From the NCBI RefSeq assembly GCF_002343915.1, contig NZ_NETK01000001.1:3854001-3918000 (forward strand): a stretch of 64,000 bases of DNA, in the 5' to 3' direction. A program made the translations under genes and the position numbers. This stretch comes from Nannocystis exedens. Its GTDB lineage: Bacteria; Myxococcota_A; Polyangia; Nannocystales; Nannocystaceae. This document shows positions 18,109-28,469 of this stretch, piece by piece (position 1 is the stretch's first letter; every line of letters starts with the position of its first letter). The notes beneath the pieces were generated by a model. The model saw nothing but the letters and a program-made list of their open reading frames with translations. It was not told the DNA's origin and did not search any database.

Positions 18109-18831
18109 GTGCCTCGCTTATCTCTGGTGGCAGCGTTCTTCCTCGGTTTGTTCGTCGGTGTCGTGCCGGTCGGCGACTCGCGCGCCGGCAGCTGCCAGAA
18201 GCCGGGAGACTGCCCCAGCGGCTTCACCTGCGCCCAGGGCTCGTGCGTCGCCGATCAGCTGCGCTGCGTGTTCGCCTGCCAGGGCCGCGACGTCCAGGGC
18301 GAGTGCGTCACCTATGGCCAGGACTTCTGCGCCCCCGACGCGGTGTGCGCCAAGGACTGCGCCGTCCGCAGCACCTACGGCGACTGTCACACCTGGGGCG
18401 CCGACGCCTGCGGCGAGGCCTACGCGTGCGCCGTGCGGTGCAAGGAGCGCAGCACCGACGGCATCTGCCTCGCCTACGACCGCGACGCCTGCGGCACCCG
18501 CTACAAGTGCGCCAAGCACTGCATCCAGCGGGCCCAGAACGGCACCTGCATGGCCTACGGCCCCGACGCGTGCGGCCCCAGCATGGCCTGCACCCAGCGC
18601 TGCCTGACGCGCTCGACCCACGGCGACTGCACCATGTGGGGCCAGGACGTCTGCGGCCCCTCGGTCGCCTGCGCCCGCCGCTGCATCTCGCGCGACGGCG
18701 GCGGCACCTGCCTCGGCTGGGGCGGCGACGTGTGCGGCGAAGGAGCCGTGTGCATCAAACACTGCAACAGCCGCGGCAGCTTCGGCGCCTGCTTCGGCTT
18801 CGGCCCCGACCAGTGCGAAGCCGGCGGCTGA
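18109..18831 (+). CDS. Secreted protein of seven 27-residue cysteine repeats
   Basis: A protein of 240 residues from GTG 18109, with a signal peptide (L-V-AAFFLGLFVGVVPV, cleavage near S-RA-GS). A short C-x5-C-x5-C knot follows, then seven repeats of exactly 27 residues with spacing C-x3-C-x8-C-x7-C-x5. Within units, R-S-T-x-G-x-C and (W/Y)G-x-D-x-C recur. About 28 cysteines suggest many disulphides and an exported, compact repeat protein. I know no named family. Three further copies of its last 13 codons with their stop follow downstream (18839-19037), so the repeat is still expanding or decaying. Confidence 0.8.
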   Translation: MPRLSLVAAFFLGLFVGVVPVGDSRAGSCQKPGDCPSGFTCAQGSCVADQLRCVFACQGRDVQGECVTYGQDFCAPDAVCAKDCAVRSTYGDCHTWGADACGEAYACAVRCKERSTDGICLAYDRDACGTRYKCAKHCIQRAQNGTCMAYGPDACGPSMACTQRCLTRSTHGDCTMWGQDVCGPSVACARRCISRDGGGTCLGWGGDVCGEGAVCIKHCNSRGSFGACFGFGPDQCEAGG

Positions 18832-18838
18832 CCCGCCC

Positions 18839-19040
18839 GCTTCGGCCTCGGCCCCGACCAGCGCAACGCCACCCGCTGACCCGGCCCAGCGCCGCCGCCC
18901 GCTTCGGCCTCGGCCCCGCCCAGCGCAACGCCATTCGCTGACCCGGCCCAGAGCCGCCGCCCGCTTCGGCCTCGGCCCCGACCAGCGCAACGCCACCCGC
19001 TGACCCGGCCCAGCGCCGCCGCCCGCTTCGGCCTCGGCGG
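18839..19040 (+). repeat. 62-bp tandem copies of the preceding gene's 3' end
   Basis: Copies begin at 18839, 18901, 18963 and, truncated, 19025. Each would read R-FGLG-P-x-Q-RNA-x-R-stop, matching the last residues (C-FGFGPDQCEAGG-stop) of the Cys-repeat protein with Cys codons changed to Arg. The unit continues with a GC-rich spacer of about 20 bp. Confidence 0.88.
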
Positions 19041-19110
19041 TCTTGAGGACACCCATCCCATCGAAGGCGAATTCCTCCGCGAAGAGTGACGGGCCGAAAG
19101 GACGCGAGAT

Positions 19111-19150
19111 AGCGGCTGTTCGGCGGCCAGCCTGGCCGTCGAACAGCCGC
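19111..19150 (-). repeat. Single inverted unit of the 85-bp array
   Basis: A nearly perfect palindrome (GGCTGTTCG-x-CGGCCAG, then its complement) matching the start of the units at 15604-16064 in reverse orientation. It lies next to copy 2 of the large palindrome, as the array lies next to copy 1. Confidence 0.75.
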
Positions 19151-19202
19151 CCCGCAAGCGCGGCCCGTCGGCACGCCCGCATCGGAGCCGGGGGTGGCGC
19201 GG

Positions 19203-19345
19203 CGGCCTCTCACGGCTGCAGCCGTGCCAGGGGGTCCGGGGCAGGGCTGGCCGCGAATTAGAGGCGGGATGGGTGCGAGGAACGAGCGACCATCCCGCCG
19301 GTTAACTCGCGGCCGGCCCTGCCCCGGACCCCCCCGCGAGGCGCA
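19203..19345 (-). repeat. Large palindromic element, copy 2 (inverted)
   Basis: Reverse complement of the element at 15411-15552. The stem is 19231-19259 with 19304-19332, extended inside by GGCGGGATGG (19263-19272) with its complement (19290-19299). The 16-bp palindrome lies at 19211-19226. Confidence 0.88.
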
Positions 19346-19382
19346 GGCGGCAATATGCGAAGCGACTCACCAACTCCCGCGA

Positions 19383-19448
19383 GAACATGCCCCCGAGGAC
19401 ATACTCCCGAGGACATGTTCCCAAAAACATGCCCCCGAGAGCATGCCC
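19383..19448. repeat. 14-bp-period palindromic array, five decamers, at a convergent junction
   Basis: Decamers at 19383, 19397, 19411, 19425 and 19439 (GAACATGCCC, GGACATACTC, GGACATGTTC, AAACATGCCC, GAGCATGCCC) with spacers CCGA, CCGA, CCAA and CCGA. It ends 6 bp before the kinase stop codon. Confidence 0.9.
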
Positions 19449-19454
19449 GAAAGT

Positions 19455-22055
<2,601 letters not shown>

Positions 22056-22339
22056 CGGCGCGAGCGTAACAGACCCAGGTTCCGCCTGGCACCGCGGCCG
22101 CCCGCCGCCGGGCGACGCGCACGCCGGCGAGCCGGAGCCCGGACTCGCGCACCGCGCGCAGCCCCGCCGCGAACCCGGTCTGTCCCTTCAGCCAGCGACC
22201 CGCCGCGCACCCCACGCCGCGGCGCCGACCCGAGCCGCCGCGGCGAGGTGCGCGCTCCCGTCCGCGGCCTTCGCCGGCGATCCGCCGCGAGCCCCGGCCG
22301 CGCGTCGGGCGGGTCCGGCGGCTGTGCTACGTACGCCGC

Positions 22340-23176
22340 ATGCACGACCCGGAGCTCGCGCTCGCGACCGCCGCCGCCCACGCCGCCGGGGCGGTGCTCC
22401 TCCGCCACTTCGAGGGCGTGTTCGAGGTCGAGACCAAATCGTCGCCGATCGACCTCGTCACCTCCGCCGACCGCGCCGCCGAGGCGGTGGTGCTCGAGGC
22501 CCTGCGCAGCGTCCATCCTGACCATTCGTTCCTGGCCGAAGAGTCAGGTCTTTCCGGACATGACCCCAAGAACACGGTCCTCCCCGGCCCGGGCGAGCAG
22601 CGCTGGGTGATCGACCCGCTCGACGGCACCACCAACTTCGCCCACGGTTTCCCCCACTTCTGCGTCTCGATCGCGCTGTGCGACCAGCACGGCGCCCGGC
22701 TCGGCGTGATCCACGACCCGATCCGCGGCGAGACCTTCACCGCCGTGCGCGGCCAGGGCGCGCGGCTCGACCGCAACGCGCGGCCGGGGCGGGCGCTGGC
22801 GGTCTCGCAGGCCGGCCGCCTGCAGCAGGCGCTGATCGCCACCGGCTTCTCGTACCAGCGGGCGACCACGCGCGACGACAACCTGGCCGAGTTCTGCCGC
22901 GTCGTGCCGCAGGTGTGCTGCGTGCGACGGGCCGGCAGCGCCGCGCTCGACCTCGCCTACGTGGCCGCCGGCCGCCTCGACGGTTATTGGGAGTACCACC
23001 TGCAGCCGTGGGACGTCGCCGCCGGCGCGCTGCTCATCCGCGAGGCGGGCGGGCAGATCTGCCGGCTCGACGGCGCGCCGTGGCAGCTCGGCTGCGCCGA
23101 CGTCGTCGCCGCCGGCCCGACCCTGCTGCCGGTCCTCCTCGCCGAGCTGCGCGCCGCCAAGATCGAGGCGCCATGA
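22340..23176 (+). CDS. Inositol monophosphatase family protein (SuhB-like)
   Basis: A protein of 278 residues. Metal-binding motifs are F-LAEESG (E67/E68), DPLDGTTNF (92-100) and W-DVAAGALLI-REAGG (about 224). The substrate could be inositol phosphate or a related sugar phosphate. Between EESG and the DPLDGTT loop lies a somewhat long insertion coded by repeat array 22528-22579, placed in a surface loop of this fold. The HNH gene follows with an ATGA overlap. Confidence 0.92.
   Translation: MHDPELALATAAAHAAGAVLLRHFEGVFEVETKSSPIDLVTSADRAAEAVVLEALRSVHPDHSFLAEESGLSGHDPKNTVLPGPGEQRWVIDPLDGTTNFAHGFPHFCVSIALCDQHGARLGVIHDPIRGETFTAVRGQGARLDRNARPGRALAVSQAGRLQQALIATGFSYQRATTRDDNLAEFCRVVPQVCCVRRAGSAALDLAYVAAGRLDGYWEYHLQPWDVAAGALLIREAGGQICRLDGAPWQLGCADVVAAGPTLLPVLLAELRAAKIEAP
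22528..22579. repeat. 14-bp-period palindromic array, four decamers, inside a CDS
   Basis: Decamers at 22528, 22542, 22556 and 22570 (GTTCCTGGCC, AGTCAGGTCT, GGACATGACC, GAACACGGTC), exact 14-bp spacing. The first coincides with the conserved LAEES codons; the later ones code the loop insertion. Confidence 0.7.
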
Positions 23177-23613
23177 GGACGAAGCAGCAGGGCCGCGGCA
23201 GCGCGCGCCGGACCCAGCGATTGCTGCTGTGGTGCGCCGCCACCGACCGCACCTTCGAGCGCGCGGTCGCGGGCGACGGCCGGGCGGTGCTCACCGGCAA
23301 GTGCATCCACTGCAACGCCCGCCACACCCTCACCGAGGACGGCGCGCCGCTCACCTCCGCCACCATCGAGCACATCGTCCCGCGCGCTCACGGGGGCACC
23401 GACGCGCTCACCAACCTGGCGATCGCCTGCGCCCGCTGCAACATCGGCAAGGGCCACCGCCTCGACGACCGCCCGTGGCACGACCCGACCTTGCAGCGCG
23501 TCATCGCCACGCTGCAGGAGCGCCGGACCGCCCGCATGCGCCCGCCGCCGGACTGGCTCGACCTGCCGCCGCTCACCGCCGTGCCCGACGGCGAGGCCGA
23601 CGACGACACGTGA
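23173..23613 (+). CDS. HNH endonuclease domain protein
   Basis: A protein of 146 residues. Two Cys pairs (C44/C47 and C86/C89) frame the HNH core I-EHIVPRAHGGTD (His 67) with N-LAIACARCN-IGKG. The fold is a zinc-bound metal-dependent nuclease. The start overlaps the phosphatase stop (ATGA), so the two are co-translated, although no functional link is obvious. There are no restriction or phage genes around, so it is probably a small housekeeping-type HNH protein. Confidence 0.88.
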   Translation: MRTKQQGRGSARRTQRLLLWCAATDRTFERAVAGDGRAVLTGKCIHCNARHTLTEDGAPLTSATIEHIVPRAHGGTDALTNLAIACARCNIGKGHRLDDRPWHDPTLQRVIATLQERRTARMRPPPDWLDLPPLTAVPDGEADDDT

Positions 23614-23664
23614 ACCGCGACAGCGAGGCCGAGGCCGCGCGAGAACGCGCCTCCGCGCACGGTT

Positions 23665-23690
23665 GACCTGTCCTTCGGGACACTTGTCTT
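23665..23690. repeat. Dispersed repeat copy with a UUCG tetraloop hairpin
   Basis: TGTCC-TTCG-GGACA (23669-23682) is a perfect 5-bp stem with a UUCG loop, followed by a partial further decamer. It lies in the 102-bp gap between the HNH and HXXEE genes. Confidence 0.75.
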
Positions 23691-23715
23691 CTTCCCCGCC
23701 GAGCGGTACGCGATC

Positions 23716-24414
23716 GTGCGCGTGGACGACATCCTCTACGGCTGGCCCTACGTCGCCCTGATCGCCGGCGCGCTCCTCTCGCTCGTGCTCGTCCTGCGGC
23801 CGCGGCCGGCCGGCGCCCCGCCGCGGCTGCGCGATCCGTCGTGGCTGCTGCAGATCGGCCTGCCGGTCTACATGCTCCATCAATTCGAGGAGCACGGCCG
23901 CGACGTGTTCGGGCGGCCCTACCCGTTCCTCGCCGAGTTTTGCCGGACCCTCGGCCACCCCGACCTCGCCGCCTGCCCGGCCGACCCGGCGTTCCTGTTC
24001 GCGGTCAACGTCGGCGCGGTGTGGATCGCCTTCATCTCCGGCGCGGTCGTCGGCCCGCGCAACGCCATGGTCGGGGCGGCGGCGCTCGGGATTCCGCTGG
24101 CCAACGCCGTCGTGCATGTGGGCCCCGCCGTCGTCACCCAGCGCTACAACCCGGGCGTCCTCACCTCGGTGGTGCTGCTCGCCCCGCTGGCGCTGATCGG
24201 CCTGCGTGGCCTTTGGGCCGCCGGCCTCATCGATCGCACGCGGGTCGTCGCCGTCGTCGCCGTCGGCCTCCTCCTGCACGCCTGCCTGCTCGCGTCGCTG
24301 GTCGCCGTCGAGCGCGGCGTCCTCTCGCACGCGGGGCTGCTCGCCTCGCAGGTCGCTCTCGGCTTCGTCCCGCTCCTCGTCGGCCTCGCCCTCGGCAACG
24401 CCCGCCGCGCCTGA
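23716..24414 (+). CDS. HXXEE domain integral membrane protein
   Basis: A protein of 232 residues with about six membrane helices. The family signature LHQFEEHGRDVFG-RPYPF lies near residue 55, after the first helix; the name comes from H-Q-F-EE. The role of HXXEE proteins is unknown. The start is GTG 23716. It stands alone between small repeat-carrying gaps. Confidence 0.85.
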   Translation: MRVDDILYGWPYVALIAGALLSLVLVLRPRPAGAPPRLRDPSWLLQIGLPVYMLHQFEEHGRDVFGRPYPFLAEFCRTLGHPDLAACPADPAFLFAVNVGAVWIAFISGAVVGPRNAMVGAAALGIPLANAVVHVGPAVVTQRYNPGVLTSVVLLAPLALIGLRGLWAAGLIDRTRVVAVVAVGLLLHACLLASLVAVERGVLSHAGLLASQVALGFVPLLVGLALGNARRA

Positions 24415-24554
24415 CGCTGGGCCAGCCGGACTGCACCGCCGCCCCGGTCCACGCCGTCCTGCGCATGCCCTCTCGCTCGCGGGAATAACCGCCGCCGCTT
24501 CGCGCGTGACACGACCGGCCGCGCGCCGTGAGCCGCGGCGCCGTAGGACTTTCA

Positions 24555-24578
24555 GAGCATGTCCGAGGGGACATCTCG
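24555..24578. repeat. 14-bp-period repeat, two decamers
   Basis: GAGCATGTCC and GGACATCTCG spaced by GAGG, in the gap upstream of the membrane protein gene at 24636. Confidence 0.7.
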
Positions 24579-24635
24579 CCATTGACGCGCGCGTGAGGGC
24601 CCGGGCGCGGGCCGCACGCGGCCGGAGGACCCGCC

Positions 24636-25706
24636 ATGACCTCGATGCCACCCAGCCCTGCCGGCCCGCCCGGCCACCTCCCCTCTCAGCGGCGCACGCG
24701 GGCCTTGACGCTCGCCGTCGGCCTCGCCGGTCTGTGCGTCCTCGGCCTCGCCGTGTGGCTGCCGCCGCCGGCCGACGCCGGCAGCCAGGCCGTCCGCGGC
24801 GCCGGCCTGTTCGCCCTGCTCGCGTTCGGCTTCCTCCTGCTCGGCGCCCTGCTGCGCCGGGTCCAGCTCGGCTGGCACCGCCGCCTGCGCGGCCTTTTGG
24901 TCGGCGCCGGCGAGGCCGTGTGGCGCCTCAGCCTGCGCCTGTGGCCGCGCGAGCCGCCCTCCGACGCCCAGGCCCCGCCGATGCGCCTGGGCGAGCGGAT
25001 CGCCCTCGTCGCCGGCCTCGGCCTCACCGCCCTCGACGTCGTCCTCACCACCTTGCTGCTGCGCGACGTCTTCCCCGAGCCGCCGTACCGCTTCGACCTG
25101 TTCGGCCTGCTCTCGCCCGGGGCCGCCGAGTGGTCGTTCTACGTCGCCGTCGCCGCCTTCAAGGCCGTGCTCGAGGTGTGGTTCGGCGTGTTCGACACCA
25201 TCCGCGGCGGCGGCAGCGTCCTGCGGTGGTTCGTCCTCGGCGGCGCCTCGGCCTTCGACGCCGCTCTGGCCGCCTCGCGCGGGCTCGTGCTCGCCGAGCA
25301 GGGCCTGGTCGGCTCCTCGGTCATGGTCAGCAACATCATCTTCATCGGCTTCGGCCTCGCCGTCCCGTGGGTCGCCGCGCACACCGGCGGCCTGCTCGTC
25401 GGCGCCATGGACGGCTGGCTGGCCCGGCTCGGCGTGCTGCGCCTGATCTCCGCCCTCCCGCGGCTCGCCGTGCTCGCCCTCGTGTGGCTGGCCGCGATCG
25501 CCCTCGGCGCCCCCGCCGTCGCCCTCGTGCTCGCCGTCGGCCTGCTGGTCGGCGTGTGGTCGGCGCTCGACGACGTGATCGCCACGATCCTCGGCCACGA
25601 CGACGGCGCCCAGGCGCTCGCGCTCCCCGCCGAGGTCGTGCGCGTCGCCGACGAGCCCCCGGCCCCGCCGCACGCCCCGCTGCAGATGTCCGGAAGTGCC
25701 CCCTGA
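24636..25706 (+). CDS. Multi-pass membrane protein of unknown function
   Basis: A protein of 356 residues starting at ATG 24636 with GGAGG 8 nt upstream. Hydrophobic segments occur at about 25-45, 60-80, 125-150, 165-185, 200-220, 225-250 and 270-315. I see no catalytic motif or named family. The final codons (M-S-G-SAP) run into an irregular copy of the dispersed repeat. It precedes the gene at 25910 in the same direction. Confidence 0.75.
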   Translation: MTSMPPSPAGPPGHLPSQRRTRALTLAVGLAGLCVLGLAVWLPPPADAGSQAVRGAGLFALLAFGFLLLGALLRRVQLGWHRRLRGLLVGAGEAVWRLSLRLWPREPPSDAQAPPMRLGERIALVAGLGLTALDVVLTTLLLRDVFPEPPYRFDLFGLLSPGAAEWSFYVAVAAFKAVLEVWFGVFDTIRGGGSVLRWFVLGGASAFDAALAASRGLVLAEQGLVGSSVMVSNIIFIGFGLAVPWVAAHTGGLLVGAMDGWLARLGVLRLISALPRLAVLALVWLAAIALGAPAVALVLAVGLLVGVWSALDDVIATILGHDDGAQALALPAEVVRVADEPPAPPHAPLQMSGSAP

Positions 25707-25887
25707 GACAGGTCTATGGAAGCACCTGTCCCATGAGCCACCTTCATCCGCCCTCGGCGACGACCTCTCCGCGGCCTGTTGGACCGACGGTGGAGTGTCC
25801 CTTGAGACATGTCCCCTAAAACACCTTGGGCCGCCCGCCGGGCCGGTCGTCGACCGTCCCGCGAGGCATGTCCCTCCAAGCACCTGC
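25682..25887. repeat. Cluster of dispersed repeats with a duplicated gene start
   Basis: Irregular decamers at 25682-25731, an exact three-decamer array at 25791-25828 (TGGAGTGTCC, AGACATGTCC, AAACACCTTG) and a pair at 25864-25887. In addition, the sequence around the start of the gene at 25910 (CTGTCCCATGAGCCACCTTC) is also present at about 25727-25746, so the 5' end of that gene seems to have been duplicated together with repeat units. Confidence 0.75.
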
Positions 25888-25909
25888 CTTCCCCGATCGG
25901 AGCTGTCCC

Positions 25910-26890
25910 ATGAGCCACCTTCAACCCCTCGCCGCCCTCGGCGGCCTGCTGCTCGGCGGCGCCCTCCTCGGCGGCCTGCTGTGGTGGCAGTCCGGCCTGC
26001 AGCCCGCGGCCCCGCGCGACGACTGGCGCCCCCCGTGCGTCGCCCGTTTGGGAAAGACCTACGCCGCGTTCGGCCCGACCCGCGCCCCCGACGACCGCCC
26101 TGCCCGCAACCTGCTGTTCGGCGTCGACCGCAGCGGCAGCAACCGCGAGCTGGCCGACGCCCAGCTCGACGCCGCCGTCGCCTACGCCGCCACCCTGGGC
26201 CCCGAGTCGGGCGTCGGCGTGCTGCTGATCACCGACCGCAGCGACCGCTCCACCACCCCCGACATGCCCTTCGAGCCAGGTGAGGTCGGCACCCGCTGGA
26301 CCGCCGCGCCGGTATTGTGCGACGGCTGCAAGCCCGACAGCCTGTTCCAGCAGAAGTGCCTCGAGCAGCTCGAGGTCGCCCAGAGCGCCCGCGTCGGCGA
26401 GCTCAACGCCGGCGAGGACGCCCGCCGGACCCGCCTGCAGGAGGAGCGGGCCGTGCGGATCCACGGCTGGCGCGACCGGGTCGCCGGCTACACACCGAAG
26501 CCCGGCACCTCGCTGCTGGCCTTCTTCACCAAGCTGGCCGACCTCCCGCCGGTCCGCCGCGAGCCCGAGCGGACCACCGTCGTCGTGATGTCGGACCTCG
26601 AGGCCAGCCAGGCCGGCGAGCGCAAGCAGCTCGACCGGTTCGAGCGCGCCTACCGGGCCTCCGGGGCCTGTCCCGAGGCGTCCTGGCTGCCGAAGGGCAT
26701 CTCCGGCCTCGAGATCGCGCTGGTCCAGAGCGTGCGCGACGGCATCGACGCCGACCTGTGGGCCCGGCGCTGGGACGCCGTGCTCACCTGCGCCGGCGCC
26801 CACGTCCGGCGCCACCGCTACAGCGCCGCGGTCCCGCTGCGCCAGCTCCTCGACGAGCCGGCCGGCCCCGCGCTCGCCCTCGCCGACTGA
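25910..26890 (+). CDS. Membrane-anchored protein with a VWA-like fold, function unknown
   Basis: A protein of 326 residues from ATG 25910. One N-terminal membrane helix (residues 8-24) is followed by a soluble domain with LLFGVDRSGSNRE near residue 67, which resembles the MIDAS D-x-S-x-S of von Willebrand A domains. Strands such as V-GVLLITDRSD and T-TVVVMSDLE further support an alpha/beta sandwich. The assignment is by pattern only. The start region is duplicated upstream. The stop is followed by a four-decamer repeat array. Confidence 0.7.
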   Translation: MSHLQPLAALGGLLLGGALLGGLLWWQSGLQPAAPRDDWRPPCVARLGKTYAAFGPTRAPDDRPARNLLFGVDRSGSNRELADAQLDAAVAYAATLGPESGVGVLLITDRSDRSTTPDMPFEPGEVGTRWTAAPVLCDGCKPDSLFQQKCLEQLEVAQSARVGELNAGEDARRTRLQEERAVRIHGWRDRVAGYTPKPGTSLLAFFTKLADLPPVRREPERTTVVVMSDLEASQAGERKQLDRFERAYRASGACPEASWLPKGISGLEIALVQSVRDGIDADLWARRWDAVLTCAGAHVRRHRYSAAVPLRQLLDEPAGPALALAD

Positions 26891-26896
26891 ATTTTA

Positions 26897-26948
26897 AAAC
26901 ATGTCCTGACGGGCATGCCCTTCCGAGCATGCTTTTCAGGGCATGTCC
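26897..26948. repeat. 14-bp-period palindromic array, four decamers, at a convergent junction
   Basis: Decamers at 26897, 26911, 26925 and 26939 (AAACATGTCC, GGGCATGCCC, GAGCATGCTT, GGGCATGTCC) fill nearly all of the 59 bp between two converging stop codons. Confidence 0.9.
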
Positions 26949-26949
26949 C

Positions 26950-27867
26950 TTACTTCGCCGGCAGCACCCCGAGCTCGCGCAGCCACGCCAGCATCGACGC
27001 CGGCCACGTCGCCATCTGCGGCATCCCGGGCCGCTGGGCCAGGCCGACGCCGTGGCGGCCGTCGTCGTACAGGTGCAGGCGCGACGAGGCCCCGCGGGCG
27101 CGGGCCGCCTCGTCGTACAGCTCGCTGTTGTGGAACACCACCTTCGCGTCGCGGCGCGAGTGGACCAGCATCGCCGGCGGCGTGTCGGCCGTGACCCGCT
27201 GCTCGAGCGACAGCCCCTGCACCAGCGCCGGCGTCGCCGGCTCCTCGCCGAGCATGCTGCGCTTGCTGCGTTGGTGGGCCCAGCGGTCGTCGAGGGTGAT
27301 CACCGGATAGACCATGACGATGAAGTCGGGCCGGCAGGACACCTGGGCGAGCGGATCGCTCGCCGCCGGGTCGCCCTGCTTCGGGCACGCGGTGGCGACG
27401 AAGCCGGCCAGGTGCCCGCCGGCCGAGAAGCCGACGAAGCCGATCTTGCCGGCGTCGACCCCGAGCTCGCCCGCCTGCGAACGGACCCGCTGGACCGCGC
27501 GCTGGCCGTCGGCCAAAAAGTCGCGGTGGTGGTAGCCGTCGCCGCTGACGCGGTAGCGCAGCACCACCGCCACGAACCCCTGCTCGCTCAGCCAGCGGGC
27601 CGTCGGGAACGCCTCCGGCCGCAGCCCGCCGGTGTGCGCGTAGCTGCCCCCGGGCGCGACGATCGCCGCCGCCCCGTTCGACTTGCCCGGCGGCGGCAGG
27701 TAGTAAAAAAGCTCCGGCCGGTCGGCCTTGGCCGTCCCCTTGGCCCCCGGCGCCCCGTCGGGCCACAGCAGCTCGCGCCGGGCGAAGTCGTGCGGGGTGC
27801 AGCCGAGCGCGACCACCAGCCCCAAAGCACATGCCCCGAGGGACATGCCTTCAAACACATGTCTCAT
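26950..27867 (-). CDS. Alpha/beta hydrolase, esterase-like lipoprotein
   Basis: A protein of 305 residues. The N-terminus gives a lipoprotein signal ending A-LGC (about residue 23). The catalytic set is visible: oxyanion region V-APGGSYAHTGG, nucleophile GFSAGGH (about 150), Asp in H-SRRDAKV and His in D-GRHGVGL. It belongs to the BD-FAE/acetyl-xylan-esterase-like group. The start overlaps the thioesterase stop (ATGA), and the first 13 codons lie in repeat array 27827-27864. A second ATG at 27846 would avoid most of it. Confidence 0.87.
   Translation of the reverse strand: MRHVFEGMSLGACALGLVVALGCTPHDFARRELLWPDGAPGAKGTAKADRPELFYYLPPPGKSNGAAAIVAPGGSYAHTGGLRPEAFPTARWLSEQGFVAVVLRYRVSGDGYHHRDFLADGQRAVQRVRSQAGELGVDAGKIGFVGFSAGGHLAGFVATACPKQGDPAASDPLAQVSCRPDFIVMVYPVITLDDRWAHQRSKRSMLGEEPATPALVQGLSLEQRVTADTPPAMLVHSRRDAKVVFHNSELYDEAARARGASSRLHLYDDGRHGVGLAQRPGMPQMATWPASMLAWLRELGVLPAK
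27827..27864. repeat. 14-bp-period array, three decamers, over a gene start
   Basis: GCACATGCCC (27827), GGACATGCCT (27841) and ACACATGTCT (27855) encode the N-terminus of the hydrolase on the minus strand; the ATGA start/stop overlap follows directly. Confidence 0.8.
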
Positions 27868-28304
27868 TTGCCAGCCTCGGTCTCGATGTGCGCGCAGTAC
27901 GGCGCGATCTCGGCGCGGAAGGCGGCGGTCCAGGCGCACGGCCGCTTGGTCTCCGGGTCGACGCGGACCACCGTGCGACGACCGGTCGCGTGGTCGATGT
28001 CCTCGTCCAGCGGCATCACGCGCAGGCCGAAGGTGAGGCTGGTACGACCGAGCCGCTCGACCCACACGCGCACCCGGACCTGGCCGGTGCCGATCACCGG
28101 GCGCTGGTAGTCGAGGGAATTCGCCCGCACCAGGTGGTACTGGTCGGGGTTCGTGTTGAAGTCGAGGACCCCGGCCCAGCCGAGGTGGCGCCAGAACGAG
28201 CCGATCGCGTGCTCGAAGAGGAGCAGGTAGCGGGCGTTGTGGAGGATGTGGAAGGCGTCGAGGTCGTCGAAGTAGACCCCGTGGATCGTCTCGTGGAAAC
28301 GCAT
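27864..28304 (-). CDS. Hotdog thioesterase of the 4-hydroxybenzoyl-CoA / YbgC type
   Basis: A protein of 146 residues with the YbgC-like opening H-GVYFDDLDAFHILHNARYLLLFEHA, in which Asp 15-16 matches the usual catalytic Asp. It probably hydrolyses acyl-CoA. The start is ATG 28304. The esterase lipoprotein gene follows with a 4-nt overlap, so two hydrolases are co-translated. Confidence 0.88.
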   Translation of the reverse strand: MRFHETIHGVYFDDLDAFHILHNARYLLLFEHAIGSFWRHLGWAGVLDFNTNPDQYHLVRANSLDYQRPVIGTGQVRVRVWVERLGRTSLTFGLRVMPLDEDIDHATGRRTVVRVDPETKRPCAWTAAFRAEIAPYCAHIETEAGK

Positions 28305-28469
28305 GACCGTCCGCGAGCGGTATACCGCAGGCCGGGCTCGGCGCGGACCCCGATCGGGGGCCCCGCCGGCGTGTCCGGACACTCGTTCGCGTGTCCATGC
28401 GGCAGCCCTCACACGGCCTGTCGCGGCCGCCGCCGGGGTTGTGAGTTATCGTGATCGCAGCGCCTCGGG

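Noticed and set aside
23173..23613. HNH gene as part of a mobile element or defence system
   Set aside because: No transposase, integrase, restriction or phage gene lies nearby, and it is coupled by ATGA to a housekeeping-type phosphatase gene.
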